Source of the DNA: JAJPHF01 sp035293805
GTDB taxonomy: Bacteria > Chloroflexota > UBA6077 > JAJPHF01
NCBI GenBank assembly: GCA_035293805.1
Contig: DATGMD010000060.1
Location: 248,001-312,000 of the forward strand
DNA length: 64,000 bases
Reading direction: 5' to 3'
Part shown: positions 45,404 through 54,106 of the stretch, in pieces
Layout of the letters: every line of letters starts with the position of its first letter
How positions within the stretch are numbered: the stretch's first letter is position 1
The notes under the pieces: model-generated
The model's input: the letters and a program-made list of their open reading frames with translations, nothing else
What the model was told of the DNA's origin: nothing
Database searches by the model: none
Position numbers and translations under genes: made by a program

Positions 45404-45450
45404 CGGCGGGCGGGGACCGGCCCCGTCCGCTGTCATGTCCGGGAGGTCCG

Positions 45451-46293
45451 ATGACGTCCGTCAGTCCGTCCCCCGCGCCTGACGCCGGGCTGGCGGCCGA
45501 CGCCGCCTTCGCCCACGAGCTGCGCGAGGCGCTTCTGCGGCGCAGCGCGGGCGGTGTGCGGCTAGCGCTCGGCGCGCACAGCGAGCTGATCGAGCGGATC
45601 CTGCACACGGCGGCGCACGCGCTGGCGGCCGAGGCCGGGGTGCTGTTCCTGATCGACCACGACGCCGAGGAGCTGGTCTGCATGGCGGCGCTGATCGATT
45701 CGGCGGCGGCGCGCGGCTTTCGCGTGCCGCTGGGGGCGGGCATCGTCGGCTGGGTCGCGGCCACGGGCCAGCCGCTGGCCATCTCCGACGCCAGCCAGGA
45801 CCCGCGGTTCGCCGGCAGCATCTCGCGCGGGGCGGGCTACGTGCCCAAATCGGTGCTGTGCCTGCCGCTCCGCTCCGAGGAGACGGTGATCGGCGTGCTG
45901 CAGCTCTGTGACAAGCACGGGGGCGAGCCGTTCACCGCGAACGACATGGCGCTGCTCGGCCACTTCGCGTCGCTCGCCGCCGTGGCGATCGAGCAATCGC
46001 GGGTGGTGCGCGACCTGGCGCAGCTCTTCTGCGTTATCCTGCAGGCGCTGCTGCCGGGCGTGTCGGAGGCGGAGGCACTGCGGGAGGCGCTGGAGGCGCA
46101 GAGTCTGTCGCAGGCCGAGCGCACGGCGCAGAGCGCGCAGTACCAGGAGGCGCTGGAGATCACCCACCTCATCAGCGCCATCAGCCGGCAAGGCCCCGCG
46201 GCGCGGCGGCACTGCCAGCAGCTCCTCACGCACGTCGCGGCCTACATTCGCGGCCAGGCCAGCCTCAACGCGGCCGGCGGCTGGCTGCGCTGA
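45451..46293 (+). CDS. GAF-domain protein
   Basis: 280 residues. GAF domain at about 50-190: AEAGVLFLIDHDAEELVCMA, GIVGWVAATGQPLAISDASQ, KSVLCLPLRSEETVIGVLQL, ALLGHFASLAAVAIEQSRVV. A helical tail with coiled-coil character follows; there is no kinase, PP2C or HTH domain. Probably a small-molecule or redox sensor. The ATPase-LuxR gene follows on the same strand. Confidence 0.88.
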   Translation: MTSVSPSPAPDAGLAADAAFAHELREALLRRSAGGVRLALGAHSELIERILHTAAHALAAEAGVLFLIDHDAEELVCMAALIDSAAARGFRVPLGAGIVGWVAATGQPLAISDASQDPRFAGSISRGAGYVPKSVLCLPLRSEETVIGVLQLCDKHGGEPFTANDMALLGHFASLAAVAIEQSRVVRDLAQLFCVILQALLPGVSEAEALREALEAQSLSQAERTAQSAQYQEALEITHLISAISRQGPAARRHCQQLLTHVAAYIRGQASLNAAGGWLR

Positions 46294-46474
46294 CGCGGCC
46301 CAACCTGACTGCTCACCGGCGGACGCACCGGCAGCAACAACGAGCGGGCCCCCATCGTCCGCCCCGGGGCTGGGTCATGGGCGCCCGTCCCTTGCCCGGG
46401 AGGCCCGCGTGGATGTCGGGGCCCCGGCGAGCCCCGGGGCTGCCCTCGGCAGGTGGTCCCAGCGGGAGGGCAGT

Positions 46475-48913
46475 GTGGACCCGATGACCGAGGCGGCGCA
46501 GCACCAGGCGAGGGGCGCACGGCCGACGCAGTTGACCACCGCGCGCCAGCTACCGCCGCACAACTTACCGGCGGCGCTCACCAGCTTCATTGGCCGTGAG
46601 CGTGAGCTTGCCCGGGTTGGGCGGGCAGTGGACTCGAGCCGCCTGGTGACGCTGGTTGGGCCAGGGGGCGTGGGGAAATCGCGCCTGGCGCTCGAAGCGG
46701 CCCGGCTACGGCTCCCTCATCATGCCGACGGCATCTGGCTGGTGGACCTCGCGCCATTGGCGGATCCCATGTTGGTCCCGCGGGCCACAGCGTCGGTCCT
46801 CGGGATTGTCGAAGGCCCACGGCGGCCGCTCGCGGCGGCACTGGAGCGGGTGCTCCGCGAGCGGGATCTGCTGCTCGTGCTGGACAACTGCGAGCATCTG
46901 ATCGAAGCCTGCGCGGGGCTGGTCGAGCGGCTGCTGCGGGCGTGCCCGCGGCTGCGCCTGCTGGCCACCAGCCGCGAGCCGCTCGCCATCGGCGGCGAGC
47001 AGCTCCTCGAGGTCTCGCCGCTGACAGTGCCGGCCGAGGGGGAGCGCGACGCGCGGCGGCTGCGAGCCAACGAGGCGGCCCGGTTGTTCGCGGAGCGGGC
47101 CCGCGCAGTGCGGCCCGACTTCGCGTTGACCGAGGACGTCAGCGAGGCCGTGGCCGTGATCTGTCGTCGGCTCGACGGGATCGCGCTGGCACTGGAGCTG
47201 GCGGCGGCCCGAATGCGGACGACGAGCGCCGCCGAGATCGCGCGGGGACTCGACGACCGCTTTCGCCTGCTGGCGAGCGGCCGGCGCACGGCGCAGCCCC
47301 GCCAGCGGACGCTGTGGGGGATGGTGGACTCGAGCTGGGAGCTGCTGAGCGCGCCGGAACGAGCGCTCTGGCGGCGCCTGGCGGTCTTCGCTGGGGGGTG
47401 GACGCGGGAGGCCGCCGAGCAGGTGTGCGCGGCCGACGATCTGCCCGCGGGCGAGGTGGCCCCGATGCTGAGCGCGCTGGTGGACCGCTCGCTGGTGCTG
47501 ATGGACGACTGGCGCGGGAGCGTGCGGTATCGGCTGCTGGACACGATGCGCGCGTACGCCGGGGAGCGGCTGCGGGAGGCCGGGGAAGAGGTGGCGGTGC
47601 GGCGGCGGCACCAGGACTGGTGCCTCAGGCTCCTGGAGTCGAGCGACGTCCGTGCCCGGAACAACCTACTGGGCTGGCTCGGCCAGATGGACGCGGAGCT
47701 GGACAACGTGCGCGCGGCGCTCGACTGGTGCCGCGTCGAGCCGAGCACAACCGAACGCGTGCTACGCGCCTCGCCCGGCATTTGGATGTACTGGGACGTT
47801 CGCGGCCATATCGACGAGTCACGCCAGCGGTTCGCAGAGCTGCTGGCGCTTCTGCCGGCCGGCCCCCCAACCGCCGGGCGCGTGATTGGCCAGTCGCTCT
47901 ATTGCCACGCGCTCGGGACGCAGGGCGACTTTGCGCGCGCGGTTCCCCTCTTCAAGGAAACCCTCACGCTGGAATCCGCCGTGAACGATCGCGCCGCGTC
48001 CTTCTGGTGCGGGGCGCTCGAGGTCCAGTTTCTCACCTTGATCGGCGACCCGAGTGGTCCGGCTGTCGGACGAGCCAGGCTGGCTGACCAGCGGCAACAG
48101 CCGGTGCCCCTTGGAGACGACCTGTTGCCGTGGTACGTCGGGATGGCGCAGCTCTCCGTGGGAGAGCTGGACGAGGCGGAGCGGCTATTCGAGATGGCGG
48201 CTGAGACCAGCGCGGTTGAGCTGATACGCGCTTATGCCACGGACAGTCGGGGAATCGTGGCCTACCGGCGGGGCGATCCGGCGGCCGCGCAGGCATTCTT
48301 CCGACAAGCGCTGGCGAGCTTCACGCGCTATCGGCACCTGCGCGGCTACGGGTGCGAGGTGGAGCATCTGGCCTGCGTGGCTGGCGCCGGGGAGCACTGG
48401 GAGCGGGCGGCGCGGCTCCTGGGCGCGGCGGAGATGCTCTACGACCGGTCGAACAGCGTCGCATTTCCGCCGTGGCAGCTCGACCGCGACCAGATGGCCG
48501 CGGCCTGCCGGAACGGCCTTGGCGAGAAGGCCTTCGCCAGCGCGCTCGCCGCCGGCCGAGCGATGTCGGTCGAACGGGCGATCCAATACGCGCTCGAGTC
48601 CGACGCGCCGCCGGCGCGGTCCCGTCGCGCGGCGGGCCAGGGCCCTCTGACCGAACGGGAGCGGGAGATTGCCGGCCTGGTCGCCGGGGGGCTCAGCAAC
48701 CGCCGGATCGCGGCGGCCCTGGTCATCAGCGAGAAGACCGTCGAATCGCACCTCTCGCACATCCTGTCCAAGCTAGACCTCCCCTCGCGCGCCGCCCTCG
48801 CCGCCTGGGCAGCCCAGCAGGGGTTGCTGGGGGCCCAGTCGAGCGAGCCCCTGCGGCGAGATCCGACGGCGGAATCCGGGATGCCGCGCGGCGAAGATCA
48901 GGGATTCCCCTGA
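46475..48913 (+). CDS. ATPase-LuxR type transcriptional regulator
   Basis: 812 residues from GTG 46475 (SD GGGAGGG at 46464-46470); ATG 46484 is the alternative three codons later. N-terminal NTPase with Walker A GPGGVGKSRL, Walker B LLLVLDNCEHLIEAC and LLATSREPLAIGGEQLLEV; then a helical repeat region (about 390-710) and a LuxR-type HTH at the C terminus: LTEREREIAGLVAGGLSNRR, ISEKTVESHLSHILSKLDLP. STAND-type regulator that probably oligomerises on binding an unknown ligand. Confidence 0.92.
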   Translation: MDPMTEAAQHQARGARPTQLTTARQLPPHNLPAALTSFIGRERELARVGRAVDSSRLVTLVGPGGVGKSRLALEAARLRLPHHADGIWLVDLAPLADPMLVPRATASVLGIVEGPRRPLAAALERVLRERDLLLVLDNCEHLIEACAGLVERLLRACPRLRLLATSREPLAIGGEQLLEVSPLTVPAEGERDARRLRANEAARLFAERARAVRPDFALTEDVSEAVAVICRRLDGIALALELAAARMRTTSAAEIARGLDDRFRLLASGRRTAQPRQRTLWGMVDSSWELLSAPERALWRRLAVFAGGWTREAAEQVCAADDLPAGEVAPMLSALVDRSLVLMDDWRGSVRYRLLDTMRAYAGERLREAGEEVAVRRRHQDWCLRLLESSDVRARNNLLGWLGQMDAELDNVRAALDWCRVEPSTTERVLRASPGIWMYWDVRGHIDESRQRFAELLALLPAGPPTAGRVIGQSLYCHALGTQGDFARAVPLFKETLTLESAVNDRAASFWCGALEVQFLTLIGDPSGPAVGRARLADQRQQPVPLGDDLLPWYVGMAQLSVGELDEAERLFEMAAETSAVELIRAYATDSRGIVAYRRGDPAAAQAFFRQALASFTRYRHLRGYGCEVEHLACVAGAGEHWERAARLLGAAEMLYDRSNSVAFPPWQLDRDQMAAACRNGLGEKAFASALAAGRAMSVERAIQYALESDAPPARSRRAAGQGPLTEREREIAGLVAGGLSNRRIAAALVISEKTVESHLSHILSKLDLPSRAALAAWAAQQGLLGAQSSEPLRRDPTAESGMPRGEDQGFP

Positions 48914-49079
48914 TGCGCGAAAATCAAGCCCCCGAATACGCTTAGTCCTAACCGCGGCAAGACGTTGGACGTGCGCTCGGGGGGAGGGAGCGCTCGGAAG
49001 CCCAGCGCCGCGTGCAAACTGCTGCTCGACCGGTGCCTGAGCCGCGGTACACCGGCGAGCAAGATAGGGGCACACGCAG

Positions 49080-49784
49080 ATGCACCGACCCGCTCTACGC
49101 ATCCTAGGACTGGCGGTACTGGCGGCCAGCCTGCTCGCGCTGCCAGCCATCCCGGCCCACGCCGACCACCGCGACGACTGGCGCCCCCCGCACGCATCCG
49201 TCGACGGGACCCCACCCAGCGTCACCGTCCGCTTCTCGATGCCCGGCTCCGGCGACACGGGCACCTGGCCCCGCTCGATTGACGCCTGGCACGTCTACTA
49301 CGACGCGAGCAACGGCCAGAGGTCACAGCAGGTCGAGATCGGCGACAACGGCTCGGGGATCGGCCAGCGGACTTACGACAATCTCAACTTCCCCCCGCTC
49401 ACGACCATCACCTTCCACGTGCAGTATTGTGTGAAACACACTTTTAGCAGCGACGACTGTGGCAACTGGGCCGACGTGCCGGTGACCGTGCCCGGTGCGC
49501 TCAGCGTTCCCGCCAACCCGCCCCCCTCGGACGCGTGCGGCGGGGGCCTAGTCTGGCGCCTGACCCGCCCGCAGGATCATGTGTGCGTCACGGCCCTGTC
49601 GGCCTTTGAGACGCAGATGGAAAACGTCGCGCAGGCAGCAGACCCGAATCTACACCGCGACCCGAATAGGCCGGCCGGCACCATAGGGTGCGCGCCGGGT
49701 TATGTCTGGCGTGATGCCTACGATGGGGATGGCGTGTGCGTCCCGCCTGAAAGGCGGGACCAGGTGCACGCGGAGGGCCGATAG
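49080..49784 (+). CDS. secreted hypothetical protein
   Basis: 234 residues with signal peptide (RILGLAVLAASLLALPAIPA). Then a beta-rich part with Cys pairs (VQYCVKHTFSSDDC, SDACGGGLVW) and a C-terminal Cys/Gly module (GCAPGYVWRDAYDGDGVCVP) that recurs as an end module in secreted proteins of soil bacteria. No catalytic motif. Confidence 0.72.
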   Translation: MHRPALRILGLAVLAASLLALPAIPAHADHRDDWRPPHASVDGTPPSVTVRFSMPGSGDTGTWPRSIDAWHVYYDASNGQRSQQVEIGDNGSGIGQRTYDNLNFPPLTTITFHVQYCVKHTFSSDDCGNWADVPVTVPGALSVPANPPPSDACGGGLVWRLTRPQDHVCVTALSAFETQMENVAQAADPNLHRDPNRPAGTIGCAPGYVWRDAYDGDGVCVPPERRDQVHAEGR

Positions 49785-49956
49785 CCGATCGCACGGGGCT
49801 CCCGCACCGGACCTGTGAGTCCTGAGGGACCACCCGTTCGCCGGACCGAGGGCAGCCAGGCTGCCCTCGGCTTCCGGCCGTGGTGCACCCCGACTGCTAC
49901 CACGTGTTCCTCACGCCCTACGGCGACTCGCACGAGCTTCACGGGAGGAGAACGCG

Positions 49957-50685
49957 ATGACACTGTGCCGATCGAAGCGAATCGCGGCCTGGCTCCTGCT
50001 GGGCGGGATGCTGGGCGGACTCCTGCCTACCGTTTCGGGCCTGACCTTCGCCGCGCCCGCGGCGCAGCAGGTCCAGGCCGTCAGCCTCACGCCGACGCGC
50101 GTCGGGACCGCGGGCCAGAGCCGCTGCGGCTCAATGGGACTGTCCACCCTGGGCGTGAACTGCCGGGGGTTCGACGGGCGCGACGTCCGGTCCCTGCCCG
50201 ACCTGTGGGTCGTCGGCTACGAGAACAACCGCGACCTCGGCGAGAAGCACGTGCTCCAGACGGTGGCCACATTTGATCTCTCGCCGCTGCGCGGGCTGCC
50301 GTCCGGCGCCACCTTGAGGCGGGCGACGCTTGGCTATTCCGAGGCCAGCACCGTGCGCCGCTCGCCGACCGGCGATGCGCAGTACGGGATCCTCCCCACT
50401 TGCAACACGGGCCTCGGGGTGCCGGCGGACGGCTGGAGCGGGAGCCTCGACGGCGTGGTACCGACGCGCCCCGCGGCGGTAGCCGGCGTGCAGGGGGCTA
50501 CCACCGGCGATAGCGGCGCCTGGGACGTGACGCCTCAGGTCCAACAGTGGCTGGCCGGCTCGGCCAACCAGGGCGTGTTCGTGCTGCGCGGCGACGACGA
50601 GTCGCTCGACGTCAACGGGCTTGGCATGTGCCTGTCCTACGTCATCGACCTCGGGCTAGCGCTCGAATTCGCGATCCGGCCATGA
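49957..50685 (+). CDS. secreted DNRLRE-like protein
   Basis: 242 residues, SD GGGAGGAGA. Signal region AAWLLLGGMLGGLLPTVSGL. The C-terminal half (ATLRRATLGYSEA, GAWDVTPQVQQWLAGSANQG, VFVLRGDDES) has the layout of a DNRLRE/beta-sandwich cell-surface domain. Unknown ligand. Follows the other secreted protein by about 170 bp. Confidence 0.68.
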   Translation: MTLCRSKRIAAWLLLGGMLGGLLPTVSGLTFAAPAAQQVQAVSLTPTRVGTAGQSRCGSMGLSTLGVNCRGFDGRDVRSLPDLWVVGYENNRDLGEKHVLQTVATFDLSPLRGLPSGATLRRATLGYSEASTVRRSPTGDAQYGILPTCNTGLGVPADGWSGSLDGVVPTRPAAVAGVQGATTGDSGAWDVTPQVQQWLAGSANQGVFVLRGDDESLDVNGLGMCLSYVIDLGLALEFAIRP

Positions 50686-50903
50686 CGACTCGCCCGCTGA
50701 TCCTGCGCGGGTTGGCCCGGCGGGCGGCGCGGGGCTAGCGGGGCGCAAGCCGGCCCCGCCGACCGCGACCGGGTTGCGGATAATAGGCAGGAAGCGCTCC
50801 GCTGCCGCTGACCGCGGCAGCGGGCGGCAAAGGCGCCGGTGAATGATTCGCAGACCGGACGGCAGGGGACGCGCCCCGGCCCTACGACGTCCGCAGCGGC
50901 CCC

Positions 50904-52091
50904 TTAGCGGGCGATGCCGAAGGCGACGGCGTCGAGGCGCGGGTCGCCGGCCGCTTTGAGGCGGTCGCGAATGGCGCGGCAGACGTTGGCCGCGGCCGTC
51001 TCGCCCCAGAACCAGCGATGCCGCGCTTGGAAGCCCTCGTCCGGCGCGGCCGCCATGCGCGCCTCGAAGTAGTAGGCTTTCAGGTCGTCGGTCGCCCAGC
51101 GCACCCACTGCGGCAGCGGCGCGTCGGCCGGCCGCTCGGGCCAGCTCAGGTCCTCGCCGGCGGCGTAGGCGGCCAGGAAGCATGCCAGGGCGGGGATCTC
51201 CGCGGGCGTCACGCCCGAGACGCCAATGGCGGTACGGTCGTTGTGCGCCGCCAGCCAGGCGGCGTGGTGCGGCTGGAGCGCCGCCACCTCGCCCGCCACG
51301 TCGGTGGAGGTTGTCGTCGGCGGCACGCTCGCGGCCTGGGGCAGGTTCAGATCCTCGCCGGCGAAGGCGTCCTCGGGGTAGTCGACCAGCACCGGCCCCG
51401 CCGGCGCGTCGAACAGCGCCAGGGCGGCGCGGATGACGGCGTGCTGGAGCGCCGGGTCGTCGGGCCGGCCCAGCGGGTGGCCGAAGGGGAAGGGCACGAA
51501 CAGCGCGCGGGGGGGCTTCACGCGCTCCGTGTGCTCGCGCACCAGGCTGATCGACGTGGTGGCCAGGCCGGCCGCTTCGAGCACGCGGGCGATCACACCA
51601 ACGGTGTGCGTGCAGAGCGGTCAGACGCCCGTCAGCAGGACCACGTCCACGCCGTCCGCCTTCAGCGCGCGGGCGACCTCGGGGCCCGACTCCTTCAGGA
51701 TGCCGTCGTAGGTGCGCTGGGCGCCCAGAAAGGCGTAGTGGGTGGTGGCGAGGCTGCCCAGCTCGCCCGCCGCGACTAGCTCGCGCAGGCGGTCGAGCGG
51801 GAACGCGACGTTCAGGTCGCGTTGCACGTCGCTGCGGTCGAAGCCGATGCTGGTGTGGCTGAGCATGATGTTGGCGAGCGGCGTGTCGTTCGGGATGGCG
51901 CGGTAGCCCTGGTGGCCGCCCGTGAACGGCGCCGCGCCGCGCACGTGCAGCCCGGCCGTCGTGACGAGCGCCAGGCGGGCGTCGGCTAGCGGCTTCGCCA
52001 GGGGCGTCCAGGGGGCCGACTCGTTCTCGATAGACTCGTGCGCGAGCAGCGACGTGCGCTGCGCCTCCGGAAGGCGATCCAGTCTAGGCAT
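50904..52091 (-). CDS. selenoprotein of the glycine/sarcosine/betaine/proline reductase B type (in-frame UGA = Sec157)
   Basis: 395 residues from ATG 52091 (SD GAGGAG) if the TGA at 51621-51623 is read as selenocysteine. Upstream residues 1-156 end ALKADGVDVVLLTGV; the frame after TGA continues PLCTHTVGVIARVLEAAGLA to the stop at 50904. The result is a continuous protein with the UxxC redox motif (U157-P-L-C160), the place where this reductase family carries its selenocysteine or cysteine. A bacterial SECIS-like hairpin follows directly. Neither half has its own start or stop context. The substrate is not known; no Grd or Prd partner genes are adjacent. DUF169 diverges upstream. Confidence 0.85.
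51581..51623 (-). promoter_or_regulatory. bacterial SECIS element for Sec157
   Basis: After UGA (51623-51621) there are 18 nt, then an apical loop GUU (51602-51600) closed by CACACC/GGUGUG (51608-51603 with 51599-51594). A lower stem GCACG/CGUGC (51613-51609 with 51585-51581) is separated by an eight-base 3' bulge. G is first in the loop, and the distance is within the 16-37 nt window used for bacterial SECIS elements. Confidence 0.75.
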
Positions 52092-52178
52092 CTGGGCTCC
52101 TCGCTCCTTCTCGGATAGGGACCAGGCGTGGCCGGGCGCACGCCAATGATGGCGCGGGTGAACGCAGGCGCCCGGCGT

Positions 52179-52291
52179 GATGCATGGCCCTCGACAGGCA
52201 TCAAGGTAAGGATAGCGTGCGTGTTCCGTGTGCGCAGTGCGGCGCGTTGTTTGGATGCATGGCGCTCGACAGGCATCAAGGTAAGGATAGC
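52179..52291. repeat. two 38-bp direct repeats
   Basis: 52179-52216 and 52254-52291 are identical at 37 of 38 positions and separated by 37 bp. Each holds a short GATGC/GCATC inverted repeat. A part of the repeat (about 18 of 19 bases) recurs inverted at 52498-52516. No cas genes and only two full units, so this is not called as CRISPR; regulatory binding sites are as likely. Confidence 0.75.
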
Positions 52292-52417
52292 CCAGCTGGG
52301 GGCGAACCAGGGCTGAGGCGCGGGGACGGGCGCGGCAAGGCTTGAGGCGAGGACGCACGCGGCGGCGCGCGTCGTCAGCGCCGGTCGCGGGACGGTTGGC
52401 AACTATGGTACGCTGCT

Positions 52418-52485
52418 CAAGAGAAGCTCCTGGGCGACGTAGAGCGGGTGAGCGCCTCTAGTCTGCCGCGGGAGCTTCTTGCTTG
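52418..52485 (+). other. stem-loop element, possible structured leader RNA
   Basis: CAAGAGAAGCTCC (52418-52430) pairs with GGAGCTTCTTGCTTG (52471-52485) over 13 bp with a two-base bulge. Inside, TAGAG (52440-52444) pairs with CTCTA (52456-52460). It lies 68 bp upstream of the DUF169 start, in the position of a 5' leader. It does not match any riboswitch known to me. Confidence 0.4.
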
Positions 52486-52553
52486 ACCGGCGCTGGGCTT
52501 GATGCCTGTCGGGCGCGGCTGGCGGCGCCCGCTCGATGCAGAGGAGTGTAGCG

Positions 52554-53264
52554 ATGAGCGAGTGGAGCGATCTGGAGCAGCGGCTGCAGGGCGCCCTACG
52601 CCTGACGCGACGGCCGGTGGCGGTGGCCTACCGCGATGCGGTGCCGGACGGCGTCGCGCGGTTCGCGGGCAGCGAGCCCTCGAGCTGCAGCTTCTGGCGG
52701 CTGGCGGACGAGGGTCGCGTGTTCGCGACCGTGCCGGCCGATCACTACAACTGCCCGATCGGCAGCTACACTCAGAACACGCCGCTGCCGGCCGAGCGCG
52801 CCGCCGAGCTGGACCAGGTGCTGGGCCTCATGACCGAGATCGGCTACGTCCGCATGGAGGAGGTGCCGGGCATCCCGCGCGTGCCGACGCCGCCGGGGGC
52901 GATCGTCTACGCCCCGCTGGGCGAGACGCCGGTCGCGCCCGACGTGGTGCTGTTCGTCGGCCGGCCCGGGCGGCTGATGCTGCTGCAAGAGGCGGCCATG
53001 CGGGCCGGCGTGGCCGCCGCGCTGCCGCTGCTCGGGCGGCCCACCTGCATGGCGCTGCCGGCGGCGCTGACGAGTGGCGTGATCGTGAGCGCGGGCTGCG
53101 TCGGCAACCGCGTGTACACCGACGTGGGCGAGGACGAGCTGTACGCGGTCGTGCCGGGCAAGGACCTGGCGCGGCTGGCCGACGCGCTCGACGAGATCGC
53201 CGCGGCCAACGCCACCCTGGCTGACTACCACCAGCAGCGCCGCCAGCAGCTGGCCAGCGAGTAG
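52554..53264 (+). CDS. DUF169 domain protein
   Basis: 236 residues from ATG 52554 (SD GAGGAG). DUF169 marks: LRLTRRPVAVAYRDAVPDGV, SCSFWRLADEGRVFATVPAD, NCPIGSYTQNTPLP, GETPVAPDVVLFVGRPGRLM, CVGNRVYTDVGEDELYAVVP. Cys residues in SSCSFW and HYNCPIG are conserved in the family and may bind a cofactor; the biochemical role is unknown. Divergent from the selenoprotein gene. Confidence 0.88.
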   Translation: MSEWSDLEQRLQGALRLTRRPVAVAYRDAVPDGVARFAGSEPSSCSFWRLADEGRVFATVPADHYNCPIGSYTQNTPLPAERAAELDQVLGLMTEIGYVRMEEVPGIPRVPTPPGAIVYAPLGETPVAPDVVLFVGRPGRLMLLQEAAMRAGVAAALPLLGRPTCMALPAALTSGVIVSAGCVGNRVYTDVGEDELYAVVPGKDLARLADALDEIAAANATLADYHQQRRQQLASE

Positions 53265-53391
53265 CTGGCCCGTGCCGTGCTACGATTTAGGCAGGTAGCA
53301 GGTATCAGCGGTCAGCCGGCGCCGGGAGGGGCCAACCTATAGCTGACGGCTGATAGCGGACCACTGACGGCTGCGAAGGATGGTGACCGAC

Positions 53392-54045
53392 ATGGCTACA
53401 GAGCAGGAGCAGGCCCACGCGGGGCCGCCGCTCATCTTCACGGATGCCGCGCGGGAGAAGCTGCGCGAGGTCTTCGCCGACCAGGGCGTGCCCGGGCGCG
53501 GCGCGATTCGCGTCGCCATCCAGGGGCGCGGCCCCGGCGGCTTCGAGTACGCCATGGCGGTGGAGGAGCCGGGCAGCCAGGCCGCCGACGATGTCGTGCT
53601 CGACGAGGGCGACTTCCAGGTCTTCGTGGACCCCGAGTCCTACCCGCTGCTGCGCGGCGCCACCGTGGACTACGCGGACGAGCTGATGGGCGGCGGCTTC
53701 CGCATGCACAACCCGAACCCCGTCTGGACCGACCCCACGGCCGCGGGCATCGCCAAGCTGATCGACACGGTGATCAACCCCGGCGTGGCCAGCCACGGCG
53801 GCCATGTCGACATGATCGACTTCAAGGACAACGTCGTCTACGTGCGGCTGGGCGGCGGCTGTCAGGGCTGCGGCATGGTCGACGTGACGCTGCGCCAGGG
53901 CATCGAGGCGCTGATCAAGCAGCACTATCCGCAGATCGTCGGCGTGGTGGACACCACCGACCATGCCGGCGGCACCAACCCGTACTACCAGCCCGCCAAG
54001 GGCGCGGACGCGGCCAGCCCGTTCTATCAGCCCGCGAAGGGCTAG
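53392..54045 (+). CDS. NfuA-like Fe-S protein (A-type-like plus NifU C-terminal domain)
   Basis: 217 residues from ATG 53392 (GGTGA five bases before); ATG 53380 would add four residues. Residues 12-110 resemble the degenerate A-type domain of NfuA (FTDAAREKLREVFADQGVPG, LDEGDFQVFVDPESYPLLRG). Residues 125-190 are the NifU C-terminal domain with the CxxC cluster site in GGGCQGCGMVDVTL. The tail contains two near-copies of YQPAKG. It should carry a [4Fe-4S] cluster and deliver it to target proteins. Confidence 0.9.
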   Translation: MATEQEQAHAGPPLIFTDAAREKLREVFADQGVPGRGAIRVAIQGRGPGGFEYAMAVEEPGSQAADDVVLDEGDFQVFVDPESYPLLRGATVDYADELMGGGFRMHNPNPVWTDPTAAGIAKLIDTVINPGVASHGGHVDMIDFKDNVVYVRLGGGCQGCGMVDVTLRQGIEALIKQHYPQIVGVVDTTDHAGGTNPYYQPAKGADAASPFYQPAKG

Positions 54046-54058
54046 GGTTTCCTCGGCG

Positions 54059-54101
54059 GGGCGGTGAGCGACGTGCGACCTCTCAACGTCGCTCGCCGCC
54101 C
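54059..54101. terminator. 16-bp hairpin terminator between nfuA-like and ATP-grasp genes
   Basis: 54059-54074 (GGGCGGTGAGCGACGT) pairs with 54086-54101 with one G-U, loop 11 nt. It is in the 61-bp gap between two convergent genes. Confidence 0.7.
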
Positions 54102-54106
54102 GGCGC

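Larger units (their letters stand above)
52092..52553. other. divergent intergenic region between the selenoprotein and DUF169 genes
   Basis: 460 bp without a gene. It holds two 38-bp direct repeats (52179, 52254), a partial inverted copy of them (about 52498-52516) and a stem-loop at 52418-52485. The AT-leaning TATGGT at 52404-52409 is the only -10 candidate for the rightward gene. Confidence 0.5.

Noticed and set aside
51621..51623. The TGA in the reductase-like gene read as a real stop, making the locus a pseudogene or frameshift
   Set aside because: Both halves are in the same phase, keep native codon use and family-like sequence, and the TGA is exactly at the UxxC redox site followed by a SECIS-like hairpin. 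A degraded gene would be expected to show other lesions.
52179..52291. CRISPR array
   Set aside because: Only two full repeats, a partial inverted copy nearby, no cas genes in 64 kb and no leader pattern.
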